From NCBI GenBank assembly GCA_963575645.1, contig OY754468.1:22282465-22346464 (forward strand): 64,000 nt of DNA, read 5' to 3'. Of this stretch, positions 34,810 through 45,320 are shown piece after piece. This DNA comes from Xanthostigma xanthostigma. Lineage: Eukaryota > Arthropoda > Insecta > Raphidioptera > Raphidiidae. The position numbers and the translations under genes are program-made. The notes under the pieces were generated by a model that worked only from the letters and a program-made list of their open reading frames with translations, searched no databases and was not told where the DNA came from. Each line of letters opens with the position of its first letter. Within the stretch, counting starts at the first letter, position 1.

Positions 34810-34818
34810 TTATATTAT
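31890..34818 (+). mobile_element. 5'-truncated CR1-like non-LTR retrotransposon
   Basis: It consists of one long EN/RT frame (31904-34528), a CA-rich 3' UTR (34529-34640), and a GAAATAAATTATTTATTATT... tail that becomes a (TTA)n run at about 34770-34810. A microsatellite tail instead of poly(A) is common in CR1/L2-like LINEs. The 5' UTR, ORF1 and the first part of EN are missing. No target duplication was identified with certainty. Confidence 0.8.
31904..34528 (+). CDS. LINE endonuclease/reverse transcriptase, 5'-truncated but open
   Basis: The frame is 874 codons without a stop and opens at a non-ATG codon, so the true start is lost. The remaining EN motifs are YRSPS (21-25), GDLNIN (53-58), CIDHIMVK (98-105) and TDHYS (120-124). 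The RT motifs are NYRPISLLNT (431-440), FLDLAKAFDTVPH (501-513), GIPQGTVLGPILFLIYINDL (559-578) and the catalytic FADD (590-593), then YLGVIIDNNLKW. These fit the CR1/L2/Daphne side of LINEs, which nick DNA and reverse-transcribe their own mRNA at the target. The product lacks the N-terminal EN residues and should not be autonomous. The open frame suggests fairly recent insertion. Confidence 0.85.
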   Translation: MKYCDLLQISIDGKLVVLSIYRSPSEHNIIPFLDGLRLNINKIKNANDIVLVGDLNINILPSTNRHPQTDLYLDLLAEYNIKTVINKPTRISEGRQTCIDHIMVKTKCLVNAAVFESTLTDHYSTILVICNKIGNNLTQKGKTKYITNFEQLINLVKQETWISTMNTNDINIATNNFITTLQKHINNTTRTQILTHKQHCLKPWITENILRSIHRRNKIHQQVRRFPNNIQLKIYYNRYRNICNKLIKTTKNNYYKKQIEQNALNTQKTWKTIKNIANLNTNKTQDNIQNIHTSHSTINVNTDPKAAANAFNEHFIDVGNKLAMTILDKLDTTEDKLVASSTSHPNIPSSIFLTPVLEREIASIIDDLQTNSAPGPDTLTVALIKKIKNYILQPLAHIINLSIGNGEIPDHFKRSIICPIFKSGKKSDLTNYRPISLLNTTSKILEKVIKKRLTNYLDKYNILSTNQFGFRQGLGTSDAISTLTTKIVTDVDKDLKCLAIFLDLAKAFDTVPHKILLQKLFNIGIRGVALSWFESYLSNRQQSTSVNGVLSDTQTILFGIPQGTVLGPILFLIYINDLCNNNADGSIFSFADDTVLYFADVDWKTTYKNAENGLANVHKWLNNNLLTLNETKTKYMTFSPTITGQPTDMTLTLHTCNNVQITCDCTQLTKTNNIKYLGVIIDNNLKWETHIIDLTKKIRKLIYIFITLRQILTPTLIKTVYYALCQSLLNYGIAAWGGASESALIPIKNAQKLLIRIITKKPPLFPTNQLFQEFQVLNIQQLYLKSILTMYHHNPSTHTRFLHNHGTRSQAQYTVQPPRMSKAFGQKHMHYLAPKIYNQIPVEIKSCTSKKAFCKKITKWIVTEEARSIINVLI

Positions 34819-34932
34819 TATTAGTTGTATTCCTTATAACTAATATTTAATTTTTAATTGTATATAACATTTACAACTATTGTATTCTCCGGACATATAG
34901 ACAAATTGGGAATAAATAATAATAATTATTAT

Positions 34933-35625
34933 TGTTACAATCTCCCCATTAGGACAACAAAGGATTTCGTGAGATAACAATCGATTCGTCATTCTGCCAA
35001 AGACATACATTGTTGTCTAACAACAATCATCTTTCATTCCGACAATGAGACACATTTTGTTGTGGGAGACAACAATCGACTTTATTGTTGTTATAACAAT
35101 ATGCGTAGGTAAAAAGGGCTTTGTTGCCAAATTCCAGACAACAATAAAAGCAACAAAGGAAAGAACGATCCAGCGCCTATGTAAACACGAGATAGGTCAC
35201 GATCGGGGGCAGTCGTCAACAGACAGTCATGATACGACAGTGATACGTGATACATTGTGTGAACAATCGACATAAATTTAACAGTCAGTAAAAAATGCTG
35301 AGGTAACTGCTGAAATAAATAGTTTAACATAAATAATCTCCTGTAGATAAATAAATAAATAAACTGCGTAAATAATAGTGTAATAAATAAATTGAACTAT
35401 ATATAGTTAATAAATAAATGTTGGTGTGCTCCTGTGTTGTAAATACACTTGTGTATATAGTTGTATAGTGACTTTGTATTCTTTATTAGGTACTATTTCT
35501 TCTACTTTATTATTTGGAACTGTCGTTCTGTTTCTGTTACGTTAAAGAAGTACTTCTTCGTTTGTGTGTTTAATTGTTTCGTTAATGTAAATAAATTCCA
35601 CCACAAAATAGACAGTTTTGTTACA
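34933..35625 (+). repeat. Possible solo LTR (TGTTAC...GTTACA)
   Basis: The 693-bp stretch begins TGTTACAATCTCCCC and ends GACAGTTTTGTTACA. Its end closely resembles the end of the LTR at 38750-40148 (AGTTTTGTTACA after an AATAAAT-containing region), and both are rich in GACAACAAT and TTGTTGTC words near the start. No target duplication was found, so this call is weaker than the other LTR. Confidence 0.4.
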
Positions 35626-36462
35626 TTTTTATTAATATTATCATTAAGACAGGACAGTTCATTTACAAGTACGTCGGTTCTATGAAAATTTGGTCAATGT
35701 TTACAATTGGGTCTAGCACCAATTCATAATTTCAATTTAATATTTCTGAAACAATCTTCGGATGGACAGTAAAAAACGAGCGTTATGTTAACACTAAACT
35801 AAGGCACACATACGTATTTGTGTTTAGACCATGGCTTAAACAAGGAAAGAACCTGAACACGTATGTCGTTGATATTATCACAGTTCAGATAGTGTTTTCA
35901 TTCTGTGATTTTTATTTATTATTGAGTATAGTACTCAGCATAACATACGTACAGAAAACGCATTATGTTAAAAAAAATAAGGGCTTCGACAGCATCTTAT
36001 GTTTTTGAACAGGAACAATAAACACACAAAAAATACTAATTGAAGCTTTTATATTATTTTAAATATAACTGTTTTAATAATTTACTTGTGACGGCGCTAC
36101 GTATGTCATACATACACATACATGATACACGACACACGGCTTTTAGCAGTAGTGACTAGTGTTACCTATAGTGTTCATTGCAGTTTGTTGTCAACAGTGC
36201 TAGGAGGTACCATCGATTCAACACGCATTTAAAATGTTCACGAGCCGTCACGGCTTGAGTTTTTGTGTGGAAAGAATGTAAGAAGAATAAATGTAAATTT
36301 TACATCTGGAAACCAATAGCCATATTATTTGAACATATTGTATAGATGCATATTGTCAACTCGTGACAATTTAATAATTATAAAAAAAGCCTTTATGCTA
36401 CACTCACTGAAAGTGATTGTAAAGGTAGGCTTAATGTCACAAAATATTAAGTTTTATTTATA
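35626..36462. other. Unassigned stretch
   Basis: No coding block, terminal repeat pair or RNA gene was recognised. Confidence 0.4.
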
Positions 36463-36630
36463 TTAAGTTCGTTCCAAGCAGCCGCGAACGGTAATAAAAC
36501 CGTACACAGTCTTGTTACTGCGCAAGACTGTCTTGCGCAGTATCGATTTTTGAGTGCACAAATTAGTCTTGCGCATGACAAGACTGTGTACGGTTCTATT
36601 ACCGTTCGCGGCTGCTTGGAACGAACCTAT
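36463..36630. mobile_element. Foldback MITE family B
   Basis: TAAGTTCGTTCCAAGCAGCC then GCGAACGGTAATA is mirrored by TATTACCGTTCGCGGCTGCT then TGGAACGAACCTA. The stem is long and nearly perfect and the interior includes TACTGCGCAAGACTGTCTTG. This is the best-preserved copy of the family here. Confidence 0.8.
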
Positions 36631-36715
36631 TGTTACTAGAGAAATAAGACGAGTTACAGTCAAATTTCGACATTTTATTGGCTTTTTCCTTGAAAAAACC
36701 AAACATTATATACTA

Positions 36716-37225
36716 AGATCCCAGTCCCGCTAGACCTACGTCATTTCAGTACAGCTAAGATTTTATCAATAAATGTACAATATTTTGTTAAAACGTATGC
36801 CAATTTTCTAGCTTGAAAGCGGGACCTTTTTAGAGATAACAGGTTCTAAAATTACATAAAACACGTGCTTACCTACGTACGCAATGGCATTATGCATGCA
36901 TATGAGTGCGAGTGAGAGCATTAGGCGAATTTTTTTGACAGCTTCATGAAATTTTGGTTTTTTATTTGTTTACACGCACACAGAGTAGTCCATGAGTAGT
37001 TTAAAAGAGAAAAAATCCATGATTACAAATAAACAACCTACATTTCGAAGCTGTCAAAAAAAAAAATCATCTAATGCTCTCACTCGCACTCATATGCATG
37101 CATAAAACCGTTGCATACGTAGATAAGCACGTGTTTTATGAACCTTAATTTAACTAAATATTTTACATATACTGACAAAATCTTAACAGTACTAAAATAA
37201 CGTAGATCTGGCGGGTCTGGGATCT
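36716..37225. mobile_element. Foldback element, AGATCCCAGTCCCGCTAGAC ends
   Basis: The left end AGATCCCAGTCCCGCTAGAC then CTACGTCATTTCAGTAC is mirrored by GTACTAAAATAACGTAGATC then TGGCGGGTCTGGGATCT. Inner blocks AAAACACGTGCTTACCTACG, CATGCATATGAGTGCGAGTG then AGAGCATTAG, and GACAGCTTC are mirrored too. ~510 bp in all; no coding. Confidence 0.75.
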
Positions 37226-38074
37226 TGGTCTATTTCTATTAATTATTAAAAAAATGTTTTCGGTGAATTGTATTAAGACTGCATAATGTAATAATGCTAC
37301 AATAATTTGAAAATTCTTCTTTAATGATCGCTTATTTAAGAAATGTTAGTTTTGATAAAGAACAAAAATGTTTAAAGTACAGTTATTTCAAAGGCATACT
37401 TTATTCTGATTATCATATTTTTATATGCCACTGGTCGTACGTGCTTACCACACACTTTTATCCCGTAACGCTTCGTCTAACGCCAGATGTCAGCTGGGGA
37501 AGCACAATGGTGCCGGTTTGTCCTGACATTATCCAATTTCCAGCAATCTTTTTTGGACACGGTGTACAACGGTAGGGTGAATTTTTATGTGATAACAGGC
37601 AACTGCTATTGTGTATCGACTAAAAGAGCAATTGAGTCTATCAGGCAGGTTTTCACATAGAAATATTGTTCCACCACAAAAACAGTATATTTGAACAACA
37701 GCACAACAACGGCGCGGCAGCGGGCCGCACTGCAGCAGGTGCGCTAAATATCGTTACACGAGAGCAACGACCGATCAAATAACCAACGCCACTTTTTATT
37801 ATAATGATAATGTTTTGTTGAAACTCTTCCGGTAGGGTACACGCATGCATTTTAACCGAGTGCGCATATATACTGATCATTTCTAGGTCATCTATTCTTA
37901 ATTCTGTGGGTCGCGAACCACCGTGGAATCGCGATAACAAAAGTAACGCACGAAAATAAAAGAGTAAAACGTTAAAATATATTTTTTTCAGAAATATGCA
38001 CACATATTTTCAAAAAAATGCAGTTACTAGCTTTTAGCACTACTTCAACTTTCTTAGTGACTTCGGACTTGTAT
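37226..38074. other. Unassigned stretch
   Basis: A 116-aa antisense frame (37653-38003) is open here but has no recognisable family. Nothing else was identified. Confidence 0.35.
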
Positions 38075-38425
38075 AAAGGCTGAATTTGCCGCTAGGTTCC
38101 TTGTGAGACTTCATTACTAGTTTTCTAGCGCCGGTTTTCTGGATTGCTATTATGTGCTCGCTTCACACGAGACGTCTTTAGAAGCTTGCTCTGAAGGTAG
38201 ATTCGGTGGACGTGCAGTGACAGAACGGTAACAAAAGTGGATGTTTATTGTCTCTAAACAGAACACACACTATGGCATCTCTGCTATGCCACAGTGTTTG
38301 TTTGTGGGAATTTGTTCATGTCGTCCACGTGGCAAGATACTGCTTCCTGATTGGTACTCGCTCATATGTGGCAGAGGACTTAGCTAGGAAAATAGCCCCT
38401 GTTCTAATTGTAAAATCTATCTATG
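38075..38425 (-). mobile_element. MITE family A, truncated copy
   Basis: On plus it reads TTGCCGCTAGGTTCC, TTATGTGCTCGCTTCACACG, CAAGATACTGCTTCCTGATT and GTACTCGCTCATA, the reverse of the interior of the copies at 4276 and 20201. The GGCCGCTGCACACG end on the right is missing. Confidence 0.6.
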
Positions 38426-38749
38426 CATTCGATGTGTTATAAACTTATAATGAATGAATTTAGTTCTCGTTGGCAATTATGGAACTTACGAGAGTCAATA
38501 GCATGCAGTATTTCATAGAACAGACACAGATAGAAAATTTTATTTGTGAAGCTATAAAAATTGTACATAGAAAACGTCACTTGACATGAATAAAATATAC
38601 AAACTATTAAAATGGATATAAAATACGTATAAATAAATAATTAAAAGTTAAAACTCAATAAAAATATATCCTTGCAGTTTATACACCGGCTTTTTAACAA
38701 GCACAAGATAAAACAAATGCAGTGTTTCAATAAAGAAAGACCATAGTAT

Positions 38750-40148
38750 TGTAACGAGACGCCACTGAAAGCGGCGGAAGTGCATTGTTGTCAGAGCCGC
38801 GTAGACAACAATACTTGAATTGTTGTCGGAACCGCATAGACAACAATGCGTGTATTGTTACACTCATTGACATCGGAACCGCACAGAAGCATGCCGAAGC
38901 TTTTAGAATGCCGAAGATAGGGTTTGCAGTTTCGGTACTGAAATCGAATTTGTATTTCCCGGTACTGGGGCAGATCCAGTACCGAGAAATTCGATACTTT
39001 CGGTACTAGAGAAAAATGTGTTAAATACTTGTGCGTGAAATAAAATGTTGGAAATGGTTTTGAAGAAGTTTAATCACAATACAAATCACTGAATTATCCT
39101 ACGTAATTCAATAAACTTTAAACATTACAATCAGTCTCAATAATAATCTTTGATAATCAACAAATGTAGTACTAAGTATTATCTTAACTCATCTTTAACA
39201 AATAAAAAATAATCACTCTTGTCGTGGAAAAGGAGCCTTAAATTTAAATTTAATAAATTGTACCTATTCAGTCTGGTTTTGAAAAATTCACTAAAATTCT
39301 AAACTAGTAGTCGTAACTAAACCGAAACTCGTATAGTCGTAATAGATAGTAAAGCAGATAGAAATTGAGGTAAGGTCACATGGGTGTTATTTCGAATCAC
39401 CGACGATTACAGCATTTACAGTTTGAAAAAAATAGTTAAAACAATTAAATTAGTATAGAGAGGACAGCGTGGTGTAATGGTCAGCGTGCTGGCCTTTGGA
39501 TCATACTGTCGTGGGTTCGAATCCCACCTCCGCTCATGGATATTTTGTGTTTGTCGTTTAGACCCAGCTTTGATATTTAATGATACTGGCCAGATACTAA
39601 GAGGTAGTGCCACCCCCCCAAGTGATATTCTCTTGTGTATGTGCATATGCTCTATATATGTGGATATATACAATTGGATATACCTTTAAAAAAAAAAAAA
39701 AAATTAGTATAGTTTTTTATAATACCGGAATCCTCGGAAAATAGGTTTCATTTCTCGGTACTGAAGGCGATGCAATTTTCAGGGAATTCCCGGGAAATTC
39801 AGTACCGGGAATTCCCGGGAGCAATCTCTAGCCGAAGAATGTTCGATAACGCGGCTGAAGAACTTATATAAACAGCGCTAGCTTATAGAGAGGCGGTCAG
39901 TCAGTGTCAGTGACAATAAATAACCATTATGAGATAAATAGACATCTATGAGATATAAATTATTATTCTGTGTACATAGTAGTTTATTGTTATTATTATT
40001 GTTTCAGAATTTGTTTGTTTTTGTTATTTATTTTATTATTTACATTATTATAAACGCGTACTTTTTAGTTGGTTTTTGTTAACGTTTCTTTTTTGTAAAT
40101 AAATCTTTTTAACCACCAACAAAGAACAGTTTTGCGAGTTTTGTTACA
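38750..40148 (+). mobile_element. Solo LTR with 4-bp target duplication, hosting a SINE
   Basis: It begins TGTAACGAGACGCC and ends CGAGTTTTGTTACA, with TGTAAC/GTTACA inverted termini and the TG...CA rule kept. GTAT at 38746-38749 recurs at 40149-40152. ACTTATATAAACAG near 39864 may be the TATA region and AATAAA occurs downstream (39917). Removing the SINE (39459-39700 plus one duplication) leaves about 1.15 kb. No gag-pol sequence adjoins, so it is a solo LTR. CCGGTACTG-rich segments near 38940-39000 and 39750-39830 look like remnants of another insertion. Gypsy versus BEL/Pao cannot be decided. Confidence 0.7.
39459..39700 (+). mobile_element. tRNA-derived SINE with perfect 12-bp target duplication
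   Basis: AAATTAGTATAG at 39447-39458 is repeated at 39701-39712. The head carries pol III box A-like GTGGTGTAATGGTCAGCGTG and box B-like GTGGGTTCGAATCCCACC. The body ends in a run of A. The tRNA-like part has insertions relative to a real tRNA, so it is not called as a tRNA gene. It sits in the solo LTR. Confidence 0.85.
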
Positions 40149-40701
40149 GTATTTATTACTGGAGATTGTATTATAAGTCGTCTAAAAATAGTTCGAATTA
40201 TTCTGAATAACAGATTGGTTATGTTAACTCGAAATATCGCATCCTACAGTGAATTAGTTTCACTCAACAAAGGAAACGTTCTATTATGCATTGCGCATCG
40301 CATATACCCGATTTTTCCTACCATTGCACTGGTGATGTAATGTATGCCCATGTTTTGATGTGTGGCTCTCGGTTTGAATGTACCATTACATATTAAGTGA
40401 AGTGAAAAAAAAAACACACACACAAGTAGAAAGAGTATCTCTACTCTTTCTACTTGTTTTTATAGCACGCGTCATGTGAGCCAAAGTAGAATAATAACAA
40501 AGCCCTTAATTTAATATGAATGGGCCGGTAATATATGTACGTGTGCACATAGGTATGTAGACGTGACGACGGTTAGACTCTTTCATCTGAACACTAATTA
40601 AAATCTCTTTATAATACTAATTAATGGTTCCCACATCACTTCTGTTTGACAGGTATATGCCAGATTAAATACACAATATTATCTATGTATATTAGGCACT
40701 T

Positions 40702-40740
40702 AAGGCCGCTGCACACGAGGCTGGTTATGCCGCTAGATTA
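40702..40740 (-). repeat. MITE family A end fragment
   Basis: AAGGCCGCTGCACACGAGGC then TGGTTATGCCGCTAGATT matches one end of family A and stops abruptly at an A-rich run. A fuller copy in the same orientation is at 41712-42180. Confidence 0.55.
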
Positions 40741-40953
40741 AAAAAAACAAAACAAAAATAAATTTGACAAAGATGGAGCTTCAACCTACCGCCCTGTGAT
40801 TATGAGAGCACGAGTCTCTTAGTTACTGCTGCATTCATTTGTTTTTAGAAACAATTACACATACATTGTCTATTCAGAAATTATTATATTTGATACAGTT
40901 GAAATACAGGTTGCAAATGCAACATTAATATCCGCGAAAATGTTAAACCTTAA

Positions 40954-41373
40954 GAGTATTCGTCCCTGCAAACACCCCCTGCACCCTTCATCTCAAATCT
41001 TTTCCCCTCGCCTAAAAACGGTTCGCGCTCTCCCGACGCTATTTTTTAAGCTAGAGGGTTCTAGTAAACGCCAAATGAAAGACAAAGAATCAGACTACAG
41101 ATCCTTCAGGCGAATTTTTTGAAAAAAAATTCCTGAAAAAACTTACAACCTTTTGAAAAAAATAATAAGTTACGTAATATTTCACACGTAGGCAAAACTG
41201 TTTTTCAAAAAATTCGCCTGAAGGATCTGTAGTCTGATTCTTTGTCTTTCATTTGGCGTTTACCAGAACCCTCTAACTTTAAAAATAGCGTCGGGAGAGC
41301 GCGAACCATTTTTAGGCGAGGGGAAAAGATTTGAGATGAAGGGTGCAGGGGGTGTTTGCAGGGACGAATACTC
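40954..41373. mobile_element. TTAA-flanked foldback MITE, copy 2
   Basis: It has the same GAGTATTCGTCCCTGCAAAC...TTTGCAGGGACGAATACTC design as 29169-29588, flanked by TTAA at 40950-40953 and 41374-41377. The arms are ~165 bp. The two copies differ at scattered sites but keep both arms, indicating independent transposition of a palindromic unit. Confidence 0.85.
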
Positions 41374-41711
41374 TTAATAATTACTTGTGATAAATTACTT
41401 AAAGACAACTTATTTTAAAATGTTGTTATTTATAGTAAAAAGAATATATTTTAATACAAGAATAAGTTAACAAACAAAAACAAAAATACATTTGTCAAGC
41501 GTGGAGCTCGAACCTACGACCTGTGTTCTAACGGTTGAACTATGCCGAATTTCATATCCATTCAATAATTTGGAGAAAAAAACTTAATAATTATTCGATT
41601 ATTTAATTCTACTAAAAACGGTCAACTATATTTTCATCGGAATATGTATGCAAAATTTTAACCGAGTTGGAGAACAGGTAGTGCGTCAAAAGCGACATGT
41701 AAGATTTGTAA

Positions 41712-42180
41712 AGATTGCTGCATATAAGGCTGATTTCGCCGCTAGATTTGGCTGCTAGGTTTCAAGCGTGCTGTGGCGCTGCATTTAGTAATGGCTTTTA
41801 TGTGTTCACTTCAAACGATGCATGGTATTGAAGCTGGCTTTGTAGATGGGTTTAGTGTGCGCGCAGTGACAGTTTGAATGTTAACAAAAGTGAACGTTTA
41901 TTGTCTCTGAACAGAGCACATACTATGACGCCATGTTTGTTTGTAGGGGTTTGCCCATGTCGCTTACCTGACAAGCTACTGTTTCCTAATTGATTCTTGC
42001 TCAAAACAAGCAGACAAACAAGCACGAAAAATAGTCCCGGTTGTAATTTTGAAATCTATCTTGTCACCACGAACGCGACCTCGCAATGACGTCATTTCCA
42101 ACTTCGCAGCCAGCGCGCCGGCTCGCACAAGTCCCAGCAGTGATTCCAGCAGCAAAACCAGTCACGTGTGCAATGGACTT
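41712..42180 (-). mobile_element. MITE family A copy
   Basis: It reads ATTGCTGCATATAAGGCTGA at the left and CAGCAAAACCAGTCACGTGT then GCAATGG at the right, degenerate family A termini. The interior has TTATGTGTTCACTTCAAACG, CAAGCTACTGTTTCCTAATT and AATGACGTCATTTCCAACTT in reverse order compared with 25571-25992. Confidence 0.65.
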
Positions 42181-44931
42181 TATACATATACTATACAAAG
42201 CCTATTATAAAATGTTAGCATATTATACGATATATTATGTGGACCCATTTCAAATTATATAATTTTATTTGGTTAAAAATGTACAGAATATCATTTTATT
42301 CAGTAAAATTGAATTATTCATGTTTTTTATATTCAAAATGTTCAAAATATGCGTAATTAAACAGTTCTTTTGAAATATAAATGTATGTTCATGTAATAAA
42401 AATGGCTGAAAAATATTTCCACCTTTTCGATGAATAAATTTCTGCAATGCGAATGTTGGTCTTTTATTTGAATTGAAAAAATAGTTATGAATGAAAAAAA
42501 AAACTTAAATATATATTTTATATTTTATTTATATATTATAGAAAACGAACGACCCGGTACGGCTTCGCCCGGATTTGTAAATTATGTATCAATTATAAAT
42601 ATAACATGTTTTTGGATACATTGTCGGTCAAAATAGGTTCCCAAGTCTCGTCAAGAAAGTAAAACATTATCATTTTATTCGAGTAAATTTTAAATTTGTT
42701 ATATTTTCTAAGATATTCTTCTAAATGATAAATAACTTCGTAAATAACTCATTATTTTTTATAAAATATTTGAAATATAAAAAAAGTGACCTGATCATCC
42801 TTAAAAGAGAGGACATAATATGCTATCGTGGACTTTTCTGTAGAACTTTTTAAGACCTGCAATTCTGTAGTACATTAATTTGATGCTTCTCTTACGGTTT
42901 AGCCCGCGTAATCCATGAAAGCGCCCCAAGGGTCGCACTTGTAGAGTCCCAACAAACGATCCACCTCAAGGCTTGTTTGTTATTGTCCTGAGACTCCACA
43001 GAATGCAATCATAATACGTTTCCACAGAGTGGGTACCAAAATGTTAAAACATAAATCAATACTAATGTTTTCAAAAATTTTCATCGAACAAACATTTTGA
43101 TGACTACTAAGTGAATTACGTTGTGTGAGGGCCACGAACAATCGTGTTAAAAATAAAAAACGAGTGTGCTTTAGTTTAGACCACACGACTGAAGTAAAAC
43201 TTCTTCCTGCCATAATTTGTTATTATTCACCCGAAAAATCACAAAATCTGAATTTTAAAATGATTTTACAATTTTATTCACTTTAAACGTAGAATATTTG
43301 ATGTATTGAACAAAATATTAATTTATAAAATTGTTCAAGAACGAAATGAACAGTCTAATGTAAGAAGAAAGAAATATAAACATAAAGATAATGAAAACAA
43401 AAGTAATACATTGTAATTACTTAGCTCTCGTTGGATTTTAAGCGTAAATCTTTATAAAATATTATTTAAAGTAGGTTCACAAAACTTTTTTCTGTCACCC
43501 GATAGCGCCGCTGGCAAATAAAGTATGTGTCATTCTATTGTTAGTACCGCTTATATTTTTGACCACCTGATGGCGCCACTAGCCAGTGAAATATTTGTCA
43601 TCCTCTTTCTATCTTCACTTACTTATATCTCCCTCTTAACTTCCGTTCGCCTCGCCCGATCACACTTCCGTAAATCTCTCGTCAGGCATTCACCAGCTTA
43701 CTCCCCAAGTCAAGCGTGCGTAAAGAAGTTTTACTTCAATAACTGTTTCAGTTCCAGTCTGCGATTGTTTCAAAATAAAGTCGTGCAATTTCCGTAGTGG
43801 TAACGTAATGCATCGTTCAGTCGTTGTTAATGGCAGAATGTACAGATAGTTGATAGCAACGTATGTAATTACCCAATTAAAACAGTAAGTCTAGCGTGCG
43901 CAAAGTGTTGAACCAAGCAGTGCAGCTTTGCGTTAGTATGACCTGTTTCTGTTGAAGTTGGAAGCTTGAAGTTGGAGAGTTTATAGGTGTGAGTGTTCAG
44001 TACGCTGCATGAACAGAGAACGGTGCTTACAGGAAACAGTGTGGCACTAGTAAGTGAGGCTAAATACATTTTAATAAATATAGACAGAGAGCAACGCTTG
44101 CTTTTGATGCCATAATCTATTCATCACTTATTTATTTACAGGTTCTAGATAGCTGTTCGACTATTCGGTCACTAGAAAACTGTGAAATGTAGGCGAGGTT
44201 AGCAAATTCATTAATAATCTATACAGTTCTAGGATCCAAAAATTACAATTGCAGAGAAGGTCAGATTTTCAGTAGTTTTTATGGTATTTTTTTGGTACAG
44301 AATTATTCATTTTATACAATATGTTAAGAGGCTGGTAAATATTATAGGGATAGTATAGCGCATGATGTACGGAACCGTCGCTCGGCGTATAAATTACGTA
44401 CATGATTTACTGTTTTTTTGCAAAGCATAATTGCAATGAAAGTATTTCAATTAAATATAAAAAAATTGACTGGCTATATTGGGATATTTGAAATGTAGAT
44501 AATTAACATTAAATAGGTAACTGTTGTATATTGGTAACATTCATTTATAATTGTAGATTATAGACGCTAAATAGTTGAGGTCATTAGCGTATGTCATTTA
44601 TTATAATTGTACCATTAAAAGAGTACTCTGTAAGATAATCTTGTGTAAGTAGTAGTGATAATTCTTTAGAAAGCAAAAAATACTGAAAACATAAGGAACA
44701 AAAATTTGACCTATATTTTTTCATTACTTTTTCTCATTTACATACATATGAACATTTAATGTGTGTATAACTGTATATACATGCAGGAAAACACTTAAGC
44801 TCTTTGTATTCGGTTCAGAAATATCTTTGACCAATATTTCACAATAATATAATTTTATTTTACTGCATATAGGTATGTATTAAACCAAAAAACCACACTG
44901 CATTCTAAAGTGCACAGTATAATTTAGTTAC
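42181..44931. other. Unassigned 2.7-kb stretch
   Basis: A small GACCCGGTACGGCTTCGCCC fragment (about 42550) looks like an RTE/SINE-type repeat. TACGGAACCGTCGCTCGGCG near 44370 recalls the lepidopteran GGGTTCCGTA element. No gene, exon or complete element could be supported. Confidence 0.4.
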
Positions 44932-45245
44932 CTAGTAACTATTTTCTAGTGATACAGACTTTTACATTTATATAATATAAATATAATTTTCCTATATAAT
45001 CCAAAAGAGAAAAAGGCGAACACAAGAGTGAAGTTGTCGTTTCTCACCATGCAGGGAGCCATTTTCGTTCGGCTTTCCGAGCTCCTGATTAGTTCTCTTT
45101 TCTATCGTGAAGTTTTTAGCGATATCTCGAGTAATTCGATCAATATTTTGACAGTATATCTTACAAGGATATCTCGGGGAGCGCGAAGTCGCAAGTAAGA
45201 CTAGTACAAATGAAAAAGTCTGTATCACAATAAAATAGTTACTAG
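44932..45245. mobile_element. MITE with ~30-bp terminal inverted repeats
   Basis: CTAGTAACTATTTTCTAGTG then ATACAGACTTTT is mirrored by AAAAGTCTGTATCAC then AATAAAATAGTTACTAG. The interior (GAACACAAGAGTGAAGTTG, CGAGCTCCTGATTAG) is shared with 715-850. Its right end lies about 75 bp before the LINE frame at 45321. Confidence 0.75.
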
Positions 45246-45320
45246 ATAATTAATATGGTTCATACTTTCTTAGTCCATATTGTTTTTGTACTTACAACGA
45301 GTTTTTTTTCCTCACAATAA

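Noticed and set aside
37430-37570. Candidate upstream neuroligin exon
   Set aside because: The minus-strand translation lacks the expected ...VTVNYRLG pattern and a phase-1 donor.
37653-38003. 116-aa minus-strand open frame
   Set aside because: Low-complexity and without motif; no splice context or family resemblance.
39470-39535. tRNA gene
   Set aside because: Boxes A and B are present but the cloverleaf is poor and it sits inside a SINE with A tail and target duplication.
40423-40457. Small perfect hairpin AAGTAGAAAGAGTA / TACTCTTTCTACTT
   Set aside because: Isolated 14-bp arms next to a CA repeat; too short to claim as an element or RNA.
42980-43213. 77-aa minus-strand frame, considered as an exon
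   Set aside because: No family motif and no convincing splice sites; the nearby CAAACGATCCACCTCAAGGC region did not translate into anything known.
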